Source: Hirundichthys speculiger (taxonomy: Eukaryota; Chordata; Actinopteri; Beloniformes; Exocoetidae). From it: DNA of 64,000 nt. This document shows, piece after piece, positions 11,268 through 23,140 of this stretch (position 1 is the first letter of the stretch; each line of letters opens with the position of its first letter). A program made the position numbers and the translations under genes. The notes below the pieces were generated by a model. That model saw only the letters and a list, made by a program, of their open reading frames with translations, was not told where the DNA came from and did no database searches. The DNA is taken from assembly GCA_018398805.1 (NCBI GenBank), contig JAGFBZ010000328.1, positions 477,001-541,000 on the forward strand, written 5' to 3'.

Positions 11268-12540
11268 GACAGATGCAATATTCATGCGGAAACACAGAGC
11301 AGACAATGCCGACATACACCTGAATTTATTACACTCATTACGATCTGGATTACTTTTTCTGAAATAATTGGTAAGTTCTACACCTACTGAATCTTTGATC
11401 ACATTAATTTACATCTTGTCAAAACTCTCTTGCCTTTGTTACGGTGTTAATATCCCCCTAACTGTCTGTTCTAATAAAGCAGACGCCAGCGCTGAGTGAT
11501 GGCGTTAAACTGAGCGCTACGTGATTCATAACAATTCGCCTTCTTCCAGCAGCTTCGATTCTCTGGCTGACTGTCCATCTGCATTCCCCCCCACCAAATA
11601 TTTCATTCCTCTCACGGCGACAGGACAACATGACCTTGAAACCGCTACCCCGCAGTCAAAACACATGTAATAATTCAAAGGTCTGCGTGCAGGGATGCTG
11701 CTTGACAAGGTATTTGATAAGATTCACCTTATTTAATTTTCCTACTTTTTTTTTTTAATCTCAGGACATAATGCCTATGGCAATATCACAATATTTCACC
11801 TTGAAGGAGACATTATAAAAAAAAAAGAAAAAAAAAATCACAAGATGGACGATTTTGGCCTACAAACCACTTCAAAGTCGCATAAAAAAAAGCACCTGGT
11901 ACCCTGGATGACTTATTGCTGCGAGGCAGCCTATAGACAATCTGTACTGAGGTATAATATGTGTGTAAATGATAATGTTAAAGGTTATTCTCATGCTTCG
12001 CTGGTGACTCAAAATACATTACCTCTGTGGAAGCTGGTTGATCATTAACTCAAGGTGTCAGGAGACGAGCATTTGCTCACTGGCATTCTCCAAAAACCCA
12101 AAGAGGTATGTTGTAATGCCTCCCCTCCAGAGGTAGATGTGGAAAGAAAAAGGCTCTGGCCTGTGTGAAGTGCATGAATACCTCAGAAGCAGCCTTTTGA
12201 ATAGCTTCAGATTTGGTCTCAACCTTGAAGAAGAACATCATGTCTGGCGCTTCATTATATATCGCGTTAACACCGATCCAGGAATCGACTGTCTTTGAAA
12301 TCTCATGCAGAAAAAAGAAAAAAGATGTTTTCCTTGAATCAAACATTTATGCAAATATTGATTTAATGTCTGATAAGAACACGCAAAGGTGAGACACGGA
12401 CGAGAGCAAATCTGTCAAAATCAAAGCTATTAAGAGAACATGGCACGAAAAACAAGGGAGCGGTAATTACAGACTGTAATGTAACTTTGAGCGTGACCTT
12501 ACGGGGGGGGTGATGGATGGCACGAGCGCTATCCATGACA
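11268..12540. other. single-copy stretch, no gene recognised
   Basis: Mixed-composition sequence without recognised repeats. Frames of 60-89 codons occur on both strands but none has a domain or a credible gene structure. Confidence 0.45.
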
Positions 12541-13270
12541 TACAAGCAGGGAGTCATCAACGTTTGGGGTAACTGAAAAGCACGCGGCGATTAATCATGC
12601 GGCGCGGGTGCGGGCCCGGCTCTAATTAACGGCAAAAACGCCCGGACTTGTCCGGTTTTTGAGGAGGAGGGAAAGGACCCGTCAACGGCCTTGCAGTATT
12701 TATGATCTGACCGTTGCAGCTTCTTGACTGTTAAATCTGTTATTCTTCACCAAAATGCTGCCTACGGAGCGGCGAAATAACAAGTGCAGGGGCCGTCCCG
12801 ACGGTCCCACGGTTCCCCGGTCCCCACGGTTCCCACGTACGCGCCACTTATTGGGATGGTAATCTTCCCGTGGAACGGTGATGAAACGCGCTTTGACAAA
12901 TATTTCCATGCTGCAGATTCACAGCAACTGCTCGGTTTTATTCCAACAACAACACAAGCCAGTAGCTTTTCCTCTGGTTTTAGCATTGAGGCTAAAGCTA
13001 ATGGCACTTACAGTAACGCAGCCCCGAGGCGTGCCTTCAAGCCCGAACGAAGGGGACGGCGCGGGCCTGCAAACCGCCGTCTCCGGTCCCGTGCCGCCAT
13101 CGTCTCTTCTTTTCTGTTTCCAAACCTGCTGTCCTCAAGTGACAATCGCTCGAGGCAATTTATGCGATTTTTCACGGCCCCGCTGGAGCCACGAAACGCA
13201 TTACAGGATTATTTTCACACGGATTCACCTGCAAAGAGAGTTCATTATTAAATATTGGATGCTCGAGTCT
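12541..13270. other. GC- and CpG-richer single-copy block
   Basis: Composition changes here: GCGGCGCGGGTGCGGGCCCG at about 12599-12618, repeated CCCACGGTTCCC strings at 12805-12836 and TAATTA-type homeodomain cores at 12623-12628. A 155-codon frame (12784-13251, plus) and a 132-codon frame (12878-13276, plus, another frame) overlap frames on the minus strand (12700-13007). Mutually overlapping frames in GC-rich DNA usually reflect a shortage of stop codons. The product would be basic and low-complexity, with no recognised domain. I treat the block as possibly regulatory or an undescribed exon, not as a gene. Confidence 0.35.
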
Positions 13271-14332
13271 TCCTGAGGTGGGGAGAAGCTGAGATGCGTC
13301 TCTGTTGGACTTAATTTCTGCCCGCACGGGCTCCGAGAAGGAAGTTGAACATTAGCAAGGGCGTCATTTTCTGTTTTATCTGGCGTCTTTATCAGGGAGG
13401 TGAAAGGACGGCTTCATTTCGTTTTGTCTGTTTCTTTAAGAAAAATAGGATTTGACGAATAATCCAGCATTTCGATGTGATTTATCTACTTTTACGGTTG
13501 AATGAAATTGTCAGAGAACAGATGGCCTCAGAGGAAATATTCTAAAATGAGCGTATTTTACAAGTGGAGTCTGAGAATGGTTTTGATTGCAGGTCAGGAA
13601 GTCTCGTTCGTGAGCTGTGCTCTTCGTTCTTTCAGAAACTGGATTTATTGAAGAAGCCTGGAATTTTTTTTGTCTTTATGATACGAGAATTCAAAGTTCT
13701 TTGATTTTCTGACCCTTCTTTTTTTTTTTTTTTTTAATCAATAGAGGGGGGAAAAAAGCCTGACTGCAAGAGTCCGTGCTTTACACATTTCACCTAAACC
13801 TTTATCCACGGCCAAACTGTTGCACGGAAACCATCTCCACTTTCCTTGACTCTCGTTTGAAAAATGAACGTCTTTAATTGTTTTTTTTTTTCAAATCGAT
13901 TATTCTTCAGGACTCCACAAAGGCGAGCCTTGATCTATCAGCTCAAGAATTCCTCTTCCAGCTCCTTCTCTGATGGGGGGGGGCAATCAGGGTGGCGGAC
14001 AGTTGTTAACCTCCTGGCTCCAGACGCAGACCCTACGCCACCCTCCCTGAGCTTCAGCGTTCACGGGCACCTGCCGGCCGAGCCTAACGATGTTTTTCTC
14101 TTTCCGCCACCCTGGAGTCTTTCATTCCCGCCACGGCAGTGATTCCGTCACAGTTTCTGGCACAAACACTGAAGCTACAGTCCAGGAAGTCAATGAAACT
14201 CAGCTGTGATATAACTACTTTTTTACTAAGTCACATGATGCAACAGCGAATGTGTGGAACCTCTTTAATTTCAGCAGATCAATTTCTACTTCTGCAACCA
14301 TTCCTGCTTTAAACATTTATTATTTTTTAAAC
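13271..14332. other. single-copy stretch, no gene recognised
   Basis: Contains T runs at 13719-13736 and 13879-13891 and a G run near 13974-13983. A 92-codon frame at 13864-14142 has no recognisable similarity. It ends at the 8-bp target duplication of the next hAT element. Confidence 0.45.
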
Positions 14333-15464
14333 TAGAGCTGGGCAACGATTCAAATTTTTAATCACGATTAATCGCATTATTTCCCTGATTAATCACGATT
14401 AATCGCATTGTATATGAAAAATCAAATAATGAATTCAAAAGTAGTGTAAAATGCACTTTTATTTAAATGTTCTGCTGCCATATACTAAATAAACTAAAGT
14501 GTCATAACATTTGTTGTTCAAACACGTTATAGCGCTTGTCAATAACACATATTTAGTGTAAATCTCAACTTAAAAAATGTAAAATAAAATAAAGCTTATT
14601 GCCACTGCCAGGGCATTAATGTCATCCTGTTTTTATAAGAAATAAAAAAAAGTCTACAAACAAATACAACAAAATGATTGTGTCTCAGCACAATCAGAAC
14701 ATTAAAACAGGTAATTTCTGAGGTAACAGCAGAAACTTTTAACGGGGAGTTCAACTTGTCAGTTGTTACAAATAACCTTGTTTCTGTTGAATCCTCCGTC
14801 TGGGAGAACTTTAAAATGAAAATGTCCATGTTAAAGTTCAGTAACTTTACCAATCCGTGTATCATTCATTCTTTCCATTTTCAATTGTCAATCAAAAAAA
14901 AAAAAAATAAATAAAAAGTCACAATTTATTACATTTACGTAACACACACAAAAAAGAAAAATTGCCTGTTTATTTTATATTTCAATTTTAGACTTTGATC
15001 AAAAATACGAAATTAAAACACAGGCCACAGAACTGAATTTGTTTTATAATGGAGGACTGGACTTTCTGTTGTCGTTACACATCTGAGCCACTAGATGGAG
15101 CCGCACTGCAGTAACCAGCTAGAGAACAGCAGGACAGTGAACACATGGAGCAGATCTGATGGAACATGGAAGAATGACGCAAAAGTTTTGTTGCAGTCCA
15201 GAATTTTTGTTTCCAGACAGAATTGTTAATATTGCTACCTGAGTTGCTACCCGAACTGTAAAGTTCACAGATTTTTACCGTTCTCCATGTCTGCTTTAGC
15301 TTGTTTGCATGTATTCCGCGAATTCTTTTCCGGTTCCGCAGCAGCTAGTAACATATTTCAAAACAAAAGCATGTGAGCAACATGCGTTAACGCGCAATAA
15401 AATAAATGTCGACGTTAATTAATTAATGACTTAACGTGATAACGCGTTAACTTGCCCAGCCCTA
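14333..15464 (+). mobile_element. hAT-like non-autonomous element, family D copy 2
   Basis: A 1,132-bp copy with ends TAGAGCTGGGCAACG and CTTGCCCAGCCCTA. Flanks ttttaaac (14325-14332) and tttttaac (15465-15472) match at seven of eight bases, consistent with a hAT target duplication. It aligns with the copy at 43453 along nearly its full length, including the block around 15085-15180 (CCACTAGATGGAGCC then CTGCAGTAACCAGCTAGAG). The 78- and 89-codon frames are repeat sequence without catalytic motifs. Confidence 0.85.
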
Positions 15465-15689
15465 TTTTTAACTCAAAGTTTGGAACAAACTGTCACAAGA
15501 CAAGCCCCTTACACTGTGCAGAGCTGGCCATGTCTGTGCAGGGACGATGCTAATGAAGGATCGGTAAAATGAAAACTTAAAAACTTACTTGCATGGCTTT
15601 TACAAATCATGAGAGGTGGTAACTCCTGTTGCACATGCTGCATCGAGGAAAAAAAAAGTTGCTTTTATTGGGTTTGAATTTTGCAGAGT

Positions 15690-16399
15690 ATAGTGGTACC
15701 TCTACTTATGAAATTAATTGGTTCTGGAAGTAGTTTCATAACCTGAAAATCCCGCGTTTTCCATGTAAATGCTCTAATCCGTTCCAAGGCCCCCCAAAAT
15801 TCAGACATAATTTTTTTTTTTAAATATCATAAAAATGCATCAAAAAATGTAATAATACATGTTACAATTAGATTACTGCACAATAAAAAATAAAATGAGA
15901 GTTGTATATAATAAAAAACGAAGAATAAAGTAAAGAATAAAAATGATGTTCATTGACCTTTTAACTGCTATCGCCATCACCTTTTCTCTCTCTGCAGTGG
16001 TTTACACCGAACGTTTTATAAAGAACTGATCCAAGGACATTTGCTTTTGTCGGCTTTTAACAATCCTTCGAAAATGTGCAAGGCAAACATCAACAGAGTG
16101 AGTGATAGCCCAACTTGTGAATACTTTTTCTGGGTGATTCTTTTCAACAAATTTCCTGAGATTCAGAGAATTCAGAGAGAGATGTCAGGAAGATGCTAGC
16201 TGATAGCCAATGGCAGAGCAGCTACAAGTATGTTTATGTTCGGTAAACTCTGGGAGCTGCGAGTAGCAGCGTGTACTGTATTTTTGCCTTTCATATCCTG
16301 AAATTTCTTTTGTAACAAGAGGCAATTATTTTCCCAGTTGAGGCGTTTCGTAACCTGAAAATTTTGTATGTAGACGTTCGTAAGTAGAGGTACCACTGT
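15690..16399 (+). mobile_element. Tc1/mariner-like non-autonomous element, family G copy 1
   Basis: About 710 bp with inverted ends AGTGGTACCTCTACTTA and TAAGTAGAGGTACCACT (17 bp), each next to TA, the target of Tc1/mariner-type elements. A second pair of related strings (GTTTCATAACCTGAAAAT and TTTCGTAACCTGAAAATTTT) lies just inside. Relatives lie at 57240 (one end only) and 61540 (longer, with an insertion). The minus-strand frame at 16196-16423 is shared with the 61.5-kb copy but lacks transposase motifs. Confidence 0.75.
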
Positions 16400-17435
16400 A
16401 CCCCATTTTTTACGAGCGTGCAACTCTGGACCGTCTTCCAGTGGAAGGACGGGACAGTCGAAGTCACTACAACAGTATCACCGAACCAAACGTCATCACC
16501 TCTTCTCGGATTTTGCTGACTAAATGCGTCAAGTTTGCTCAAGAAGAGGAAAACTGGAGGACAGTTCTCACAGTACGGCAGCCAATAATAGGTAAAAAAT
16601 AAAATGAACAGCTTCTCTGGGTCAGATTTCACAGGACCCAGTTGAGATGACGCGTTTTTTTTAGATGTGCTGTATGTGTCACTAAATGCGATGATTCCTG
16701 TCAAATAACAGTTGCACGACGTGTCCCACCTCGGTGGAGCTGCTGAGCTGCAGATGTTTCGGCCAGGACATATTCCAGGAGTAGCTTGATGCGTTCACAT
16801 GACAGAACAACAGAGAAATGTGGCCTCAGTACATCTCTACGAGTGACAGAAACAATCCTGAGCCAGAAGAAAAAAAAAGAAAAAATCTTGATTTGTCACA
16901 GGGAATTGGGATTACATGAATTGAGCAGAGTTTTTCACTCAAATCAGCCCAGTTGACTGCTGTATCAGTGACTTTTCATTTCAAAGTGGCTCTCTTGACA
17001 CCACTGCATCCGTGTCTTTATTTCCTGGTATAACTTCTGTGTGTTAGATTTTTATCCAGCTGGCCGCTGGTACCAGTTCGCTGCTGCACGCCCCATTCCC
17101 GTTTTTTTCCGACGCACCAGCTTGGTGTTGAAATTCGCCGTAGTTGATACCAGAAATGCCGACTGAAGTGTGATTCCTATTCATTGGTTTGCTGATCCGC
17201 ACGCGTGTATTTGTTCAGAGTTTGAGCAATTAAAAATGATATCTGTGGCATTTGAAAGTTCAACCAAATTGCAAAAAAACCTCTAAATAACAGGCTTCGA
17301 GAGAATGTCAGTCTTCAGTCCCCACCTTAGCAGATGCTAGAAGGGTTATTTCTGCTTCAGCGCTCTTGGAAATACGTGGTTCCACCATGTGGAAGAGCAG
17401 GAATTATTATTTATTCTGGTAGCTCAAAGGCTCAC
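16400..17435. other. single-copy stretch, no gene recognised
   Basis: A 137-codon minus-strand frame (16291-16704) begins in single-copy sequence and runs into the repeat at its left, so it is a chance fusion across a repeat boundary. No other feature is recognised up to the TTAA target at 17436. Confidence 0.45.
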
Positions 17436-17439
17436 TTAA

Positions 17440-18745
17440 CCCTTTAGGCGCTATAGTTTTTTCAAGAAAATATTCACTTTTGATATCAAGATTTCAAAAG
17501 GCTATAACTTGAAAGCAGTTTGAGATAAAGGTATACTGTCAATGAGAAAATTGTTCAGTATGACTCAAAGTCTGTGATGGGAGTGAAATTATTCATATAA
17601 TTGGCATATTATGACGTCACAAGGTGGCAGTCATATTGGAAAATGTTCAGTTTTGATATCAAGGTTTCAAAAGGCTATAACTTTAAAGTGGTTTGAGATA
17701 AAGGACATACTGTAAATGAGAAATATCTTCAGTATGAGCCAAAATTTGGAATAAAAGTAGATTTGTCATCTAATTTGATTATTGTGACATCCCCTGCCCA
17801 AACTTGCCCAGTAGTCCTCAATTTCAGATTTTTCCTCAAGCCCCATGCACAATGAAAGCTTTAATTTCTGGAACAGTCACATCATAAAGTCATGAAATCT
17901 GGAGTTTGGTTTTAATATTTCCCTTTTAAAGAACTGGTGGCCATATCTGTTTGTTTGATTGGTGATGAGGCTCCAGAATTCATCATTTGGAAAAGAGATG
18001 AAATCAATGGGCTCAGAATTTGTCAGATTGTCTCCACAAAAACCAACAGGCTCATCAAAATTTAGGCTCCACTTTCGATACTCTTCCTCTTCTCTCAAGA
18101 ACTCTCAGCCACTATCATCATCATCATCATCAACATGATTTCCGGTGCATCATTAGCGGTGTGTTTTTTTCCTGCGGCTTCTCTCGTGTTGTCAGGACAA
18201 CCGCTGTTTTCATCCCTTCTACATGTTTCCATATTTGCGGTGTTATGAGCCTCCCTGACACCTCGACCTGCTTGGTGATCGCAGAATGATTCCACCCCGG
18301 CCACGCTGAGGTGAAGCATCTGATATACTTTGTGCTAATTGTGGACTATGACGCGCGGACTCGGCGTCATGACTGATGTCAGTTTCTGCTTCACTGGGCA
18401 ACTGCATGTCTTCCTCCTCTCAATCGGAGTTAGCCAGAACCTGACAAAGTACTTTGTGGACGGTAAACCGACGTCTCGGCATCGTGAGTAAATGAAAAAA
18501 CACTAAGTTCAGCATTTCTACCACTGCTTTGCCGCGCATCTCTGTGCCAGATGTTTTACAAACTGATTTTACGCTAAAACTTTGAATAGCGCCACCTCCA
18601 AAAATGGTTCTCAGATTACAGGCGCACATGTCCGCCATCTCCTGGTGAAAAGTAGTAACAAGATTCAGCATCACATTTATAGATACAGCCTGTTATAGTC
18701 AGCAATGTTGCTTAGTGCAATTTTAACACTTTGGCACTTAAAGGG
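17440..18745 (-). mobile_element. piggyBac derivative, copy 2 (complete ends)
   Basis: A 1,306-bp element between TTAA at 17436-17439 and TTAA at 18746-18749. Its ends read CCCTTTAGGCGC and GCACTTAAAGGG, imperfect inverted repeats of the CCC...GGG type used by piggyBac. Inside the left end two related 85-90-bp units lie in tandem, separated by about 90 bp (17478-17565 and 17658-17745). The transposase remnant is on the minus strand. An internal deletion removed the catalytic part, leaving a non-autonomous element whose two ends could still be recognised by a related enzyme. Confidence 0.9.
17877..18482 (-). pseudogene. piggyBac transposase N-terminal remnant
   Basis: Read on the minus strand, the start is the ATG at 18482-18480, beginning MPRRRFTVHKVLCQ. 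The frame stops after 20 codons, reopens in another frame around 18319-18095 (acidic and charged, then a methionine run from an ATG/CAT microsatellite) and continues at 18098-17877 with the DEFWSLITNQTNRYG segment before the stop after FHDFMM. Short acidic N-termini followed by this segment are typical of piggyBac transposases. The aspartate-bearing catalytic domain and the C-terminal zinc finger are missing. Confidence 0.75.
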
Positions 18746-18956
18746 TTAATATCCGTTTTTGGGAAAGGATACTGAGGTGTTTCTGTGATGTCTTTGCTCT
18801 TTGAATTGATGGACTATTGTTTGTCAGGCTGTAAGTGCAGCAGAGAGCATGCACGCCATTTAAGCTCAAGCACAAGTTTACCTTCCAGTGAAGAAGAAGT
18901 CAGGAGAGCAACACGTTAGGATCATCTCTCTTTCCAAAGATCCCCCCCCCCCAAAA

Positions 18957-19165
18957 AAAAGGATGTAGCTCTGATAGCATACTGGTCGTACTTCAAACTT
19001 TATGGTTTGATCCCCGGTTCAAACCCCAGTTTAACGCTATACCCATTGCGTTCCCACCGTTGTAGGCGCTTATCTATGGAAGCGCCTGAATGCTTGTTTT
19101 CTGATGACACGTGTTCCATCCTGCAATAAAGTCATTTCTTTAGAAAAAAAAAAAAAAAAACGGGG
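18957..19165 (+). mobile_element. tRNA-derived SINE
   Basis: The head resembles a tRNA gene: a box-A-like TAGCTCTGATAGCA at 18966-18979 and box-B-like GGTTTGATCCC and GGTTCAAACCCC at 19006-19028. It ends in AATAAAGTCATTTCTTTAG plus an A tract of about 18 bases (19144-19161). A internal TATCTATGGAAGCGCCTGAATG resembles the AAGCGTCTGCTAAATG motif of V/HE1-type fish SINEs. The left flank is C- and A-rich and no clean target duplication is seen. Confidence 0.65.
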
Positions 19166-20750
19166 GAAGGAAAAAAAAAATCCTTTGAACGCTGATTTAT
19201 CACAGCGCAGCTCTCGTTGACGGTGCACTTTTCAAAGACAGTTACATTAGTGCGAGTCCGTTCATCACATCCGTACAATCATTCATGCTGTAGCACCGCG
19301 GCACCGACACTGAGTAATTCCTGAAGCACCGGAATGCCTCCCAGCCATGTTGTAGGTTAAGCTATCGAGCCAAGGGGATAATTGCATCAAGAGTGAAGGT
19401 GTTTCACGTTGCCGCGATGACACCCGTCTCAAACTGCAGGCAGCTCAGCAGCTGGAGGAACAGAAGGCCTCGATATGAGGAGAGAGTAGATGCTCTTTGG
19501 TTGGCTGACCCCAAAGCTTGAGCCAAATTATTTATAATATAAGCTCCGTGTCATGTCTGTTTAAGATTCGGGACGGGAGTCGCACGTGGCGGCCGCGCTG
19601 AATGTTAATTGGAAAAATGCTCTGTTCAGCGCGTGAGTGCAAAGTGTGTGATGTTAGCAAAACTTCTGACAAATGTGAGACATAATAGAAGTCAGCAGAT
19701 GTAGCGCTTTCACGGGGCATCGAGGTGCCAAAGTGAAACGTGTTGACTTTTGTTGTCAAGGTGCACCAAATGTTGTTTTATCAAATCACCCGCCACCTAT
19801 ATATTTCTTGTTAACCTTGAAGATGTTTCGTTATCAGCCATACGTTTCAGAACATAATCATGCACATAAGCAATACAGCTGGGAGGCGGGGGCATCATGT
19901 TCTCTTCCTTCTCTAAACTGTCACATTCATGATTCATGCATTTATTCATATCTGTCTGATGCACTGAAGACAGGGCGAAACTAGCCACAGAACGAGAGCG
20001 GGGGGAAAAGAGATTGATTACGTTCCCCGAAGCCAAAAGAGACGGGCCGCGCAAGTTCCCTGATAACAGCAAGAGTGACGATCTTTGGGATTTAAACTGC
20101 TGGTCGACGCTCCCATTACTCATATTGGACAAAGAGAGTTGCAACCCTCTTCGCATTTTTATGGAGGAAACTACTTTAAGTAATGTACTTATGCCTGAAC
20201 TGAAACAGCTTAATGACATTTTATATTGAATTTAGCTTGTTCTACATATTCATAAGCATGGCCTGGAAATAAACGGAACAATTTCTGTTCTACCCTCCAA
20301 GCTTCGCTCATTTACAGAGTAGGGTTGATATTTACTGTGAACCCCCTCCATTCATTAAATACTGTTTTGCCTGGTTCAGGTTGGGGGGGCAGGAGATATT
20401 AAGAGCTTTCAAACTCAAATTTAACCTTTTTAAGGTTTTTTTTTTTTTTCTTTAGGTTACTTAATTTGTAAGTAGGACTTTTTGAGGATCCTTAGAAACT
20501 CTCTTTAACTTGTTTCGAAATTCGTCTGGAAGGTCCCCTGAGATCCCTTTTGTTTTGAAATCATGCCATATAAACACACTAAAGTAAACTAAAATGACAA
20601 AAAAATTGTTAAAAATTGTTTAGCACAGAGGGTCTCCGACATGACGGGGATGAGAAATCACGAGAGTTGGACAACACTTGCGAAAAACTACCTTCAGATG
20701 GTACAGATCCATGAAAGAAAGTCATTGGTGTCACTTTAAATATGACAATT
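19166..20750. other. single-copy stretch, no gene recognised
   Basis: No recognised repeat or gene. A 140-codon minus-strand frame (19797-20219) overlaps 83- and 71-codon plus-strand frames; none has a recognised domain and the overlap argues against coding. Confidence 0.45.
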
Positions 20751-21170
20751 ATAGGTTTTTTTTAAACTAATAGTACTCAATAATTCTCAAATAACGTATA
20801 AATTGCAGAATTTGTGATTTTACTGCAAAATTTCATTATTTTAGGACAGAAACTTGCAACAATACAATTTTATCACATTCGGTTATAATTTTCTGTCAGA
20901 AAGTTGGAATTTTGTTAAAGTCAATATTTAAGTACAAAAAGTTGAAAAATTCCAGTTCCAAAAAAATAAAAGTTGCAATTTAAAATTTTTTTTTTTGCCC
21001 AAAAAGTTGTAATTTCCTAATTTGATTTCATGATTTTTTTATGACACAAAATTGTGATTTGATGTCAAGAAGTTGTAATTTTTGCAACAATTTTGTAACA
21101 AAAAAAAAATTCGATTTCATATAATAATTTGTTACATCAGGATATAAAGTCGTCACTTTTTTAAAAGTCA
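20751..21170. repeat. degenerate AT-rich tandem-like repeat
   Basis: The motif AAAGTTG(C/T)AATTT recurs irregularly (for example 20971-20985, 21002-21014 and 21069-21079), interspersed with AATTTTGT strings. It looks like an eroded short-period repeat of the kind often seen inside fish DNA transposons. No ends are recognised. Confidence 0.5.
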
Positions 21171-22293
21171 ATAACACATAAGTAAATTAAATCCCCCATC
21201 TTCTTTTGAAATTTTGGCAACTAAAATTTGAAACCCCGGTGGTTGAAAAAGTGCGGCAGCATTTAGAGAAGCTCATTGATGATTTCACCTCCTGCAGACT
21301 CGACTGCTTCATCAGTCTTCTGTCTGGTCTTTCCAATAACGCTGTTAGACAGCTCCAGCTCATTTGTGTCGCCTGCTTCCACAGCTCTGACAAGTAACTG
21401 AAAAACAGAAAAGCACTTCTGATCGGCTTGTCTAATAAAAACCAAGCAGGACGCTGAGATCTTTAGGGGGCGGTTAGCTGTCAGAAGATCAGATGTCATG
21501 GCGGTAAAAGCAGTAATTATCTTCCTTCTACGTGCCCATGGTGATCGAGAACCGGCAGGAACATGCATTGCTCATATTTCACATGTGCAGAAAGGCCAAA
21601 CCTGCAGGAGACCGTTTGAAATCTTCTGTTGGACCCATTAAAATAGCACGGTTGTTGTGGCGTCACATGTTTGGGTTCAGAAACGCACAACAGCCAGAAG
21701 GTGAAAGGAGATAAAACAAAGAGATCCTTTCGAACGAGGGGCTTTAACTCTCCAGTACAGCTGAGGCCAGCAGATGGAGGCTGGAAGAGCTCAGAGAGAA
21801 AACAACAGTGAGCGCAAACACTGACCTGGCCGCATCCTCGAGAAGAAAATGAAAGGTCAAGGGGGGGTGGTGGTGGTGGAGGGAGGTGGCATATATGTCA
21901 GTTTGAACAAGGAAGCACAGTTTACCAGTCAATTGAACAAAAAAGTTCAAATATCGGAGGATTGATGATCCTTCCAGACCAGGACAGGATCATGTCTGAT
22001 CCTGGGTTAATACGAGAAGACTATCAATAAACTGAACTGTAATGTCAGTTTGTCTGTAAGTTTGTTTTCTTGACAACATGGACTTTTTAAGTAGTGATAT
22101 TCAAGTTGACCGTTCAAAAAGAATTAGAACTTACATGATTTATCTCAAATGCAGCATATGTTTGCAAAATCAGATTTAAAGTAACCTGGTTTCATGGCTT
22201 GAAACATCTTGGTTTAAGATGAGCTTAACCGCGAACACGTTCGTCAGGCTTCATTTGAGCTATAAATAAAATAGACGAATAATGCTGGTGGAG
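21171..22293. other. single-copy stretch, no gene recognised
   Basis: Overlapping frames on both strands (63, 68 and 101 codons at 21187-21568) are typical of chance. A GGTGGTGGTGGAGGGAGG purine-rich run lies near 21867-21886. No repeat is shared with the rest of the window up to the TTA target of the next element. Confidence 0.45.
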
Positions 22294-22296
22294 TTA

Positions 22297-23140
22297 GGCC
22301 CCGATCTTACACCTCACGTTTCCTGCAAATTGCAGGTTTAGGAACCTCCACTAACCACTAATGCAATCTTCCGCCTCCCTAAAGCTGCTACCCACGTTGC
22401 CAAGTCCCTTACTCACATTGTAGGCATGGCAATGTGCAAAGTGCAAAAGACGCGCCCATTCGGCCCCATTGACCGCTTTGTTTCTCAACATCTCCGTTAA
22501 TTATTGCCCAAAACTCATGAAATTTGACTCAGGGATTGACAATGGGAACCTCTATCAAATTTCAAAGGCTGATCCAGATCTGATCCAGAAGGTGGATTTT
22601 ATTGCAATCTGTAAATCGCTATATGGGGGAACTGTTGCACTTGGCGGAGGTCTGCGCTCTCCGAGTGCTTTTCTAGTTAAGAAATGCTTTCCTGGAAGCT
22701 CACTGGCTCTTTTTTTTCAGAGCAGTTTGTTGAAACTTCTTGGAGTACAAAAAAAATGATTAAATCATTTGCTCCACATGAGTTAGAGCTAGTTATGTAT
22801 ATATATCAGTGCAGAGGAGGAGGAGGAAAGAAGAGGAGGAAGCTCTACAGCAAGAGTTCCAGACGAGCTCCATGAGAGCTGCTCCAATCTGGGTGAAAAG
22901 ACGCTCCATAGCGGGTTGCGGGCAGCAGGTAGCGCAACCTGCTCTTAAAGGCAATGGCTGCTGATGCACTGATTGGTTAAACAGGTGGAACGCCCTAACC
23001 ACTCCTATGCATAATATAGCGGTTAGCTCAGGTAAGATCGCGGGTTTAGGGAGGTGGAAGATTGCGTTTTTTGCGGGGGAAACGCCCCTCCCGCTACCCC
23101 TTAATAGCGGCTTTAGGAGGTTTGGCGGAAGATCGGGCCC
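22297..23140 (+). mobile_element. PIF/Harbinger-like element, family E copy 1, with an internal insertion
   Basis: The ends read GGCCCCGATCTT and AAGATCGGGCCC, near-perfect inverted repeats, flanked on both sides by TTA (22294-22296, 23141-23143). A three-base TTA/TWA duplication with GG-rich ends suggests PIF/Harbinger. Long subterminal inverted segments (AATCTTCCGCCTCCC and GGAGGTGGAAGATTG) lie inside. About 22463-22677 is a fragment of family F. The copy at 28792 lacks both that piece and the 22780-22900 AGGAGGAGG segment, while the copy at 63103 keeps the latter. Confidence 0.7.
22463..22677 (+). mobile_element. family F repeat fragment inside family E
   Basis: Matches, in inverted orientation, the repeats at 41817-42222 and 61798-62228 (GAAATTTGACTCAGGGATTG, TCCAGATCTGATCCAGAA, CTCCGAGTGCTTTTCTAGTT). 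It covers only the GAGTGCTTTTCTAGTT half. An 96-codon frame (22469-22759) runs through it but has no recognised protein family. The full-length family has CTCCGCC(A)AG at its other side. Confidence 0.7.

Noticed and set aside
12784..13251. 155-residue protein
   Set aside because: It overlaps other long frames on both strands in GC-rich DNA and has no recognised domain. It is kept only as part of a GC-rich block of unknown role.
16291..16704. 137-residue minus-strand protein
   Set aside because: The frame crosses from single-copy sequence into the mariner-like family G repeat and has no recognised family.
19797..20219. 140-residue minus-strand protein
   Set aside because: Overlaps plus-strand frames of similar quality and shows no domain.
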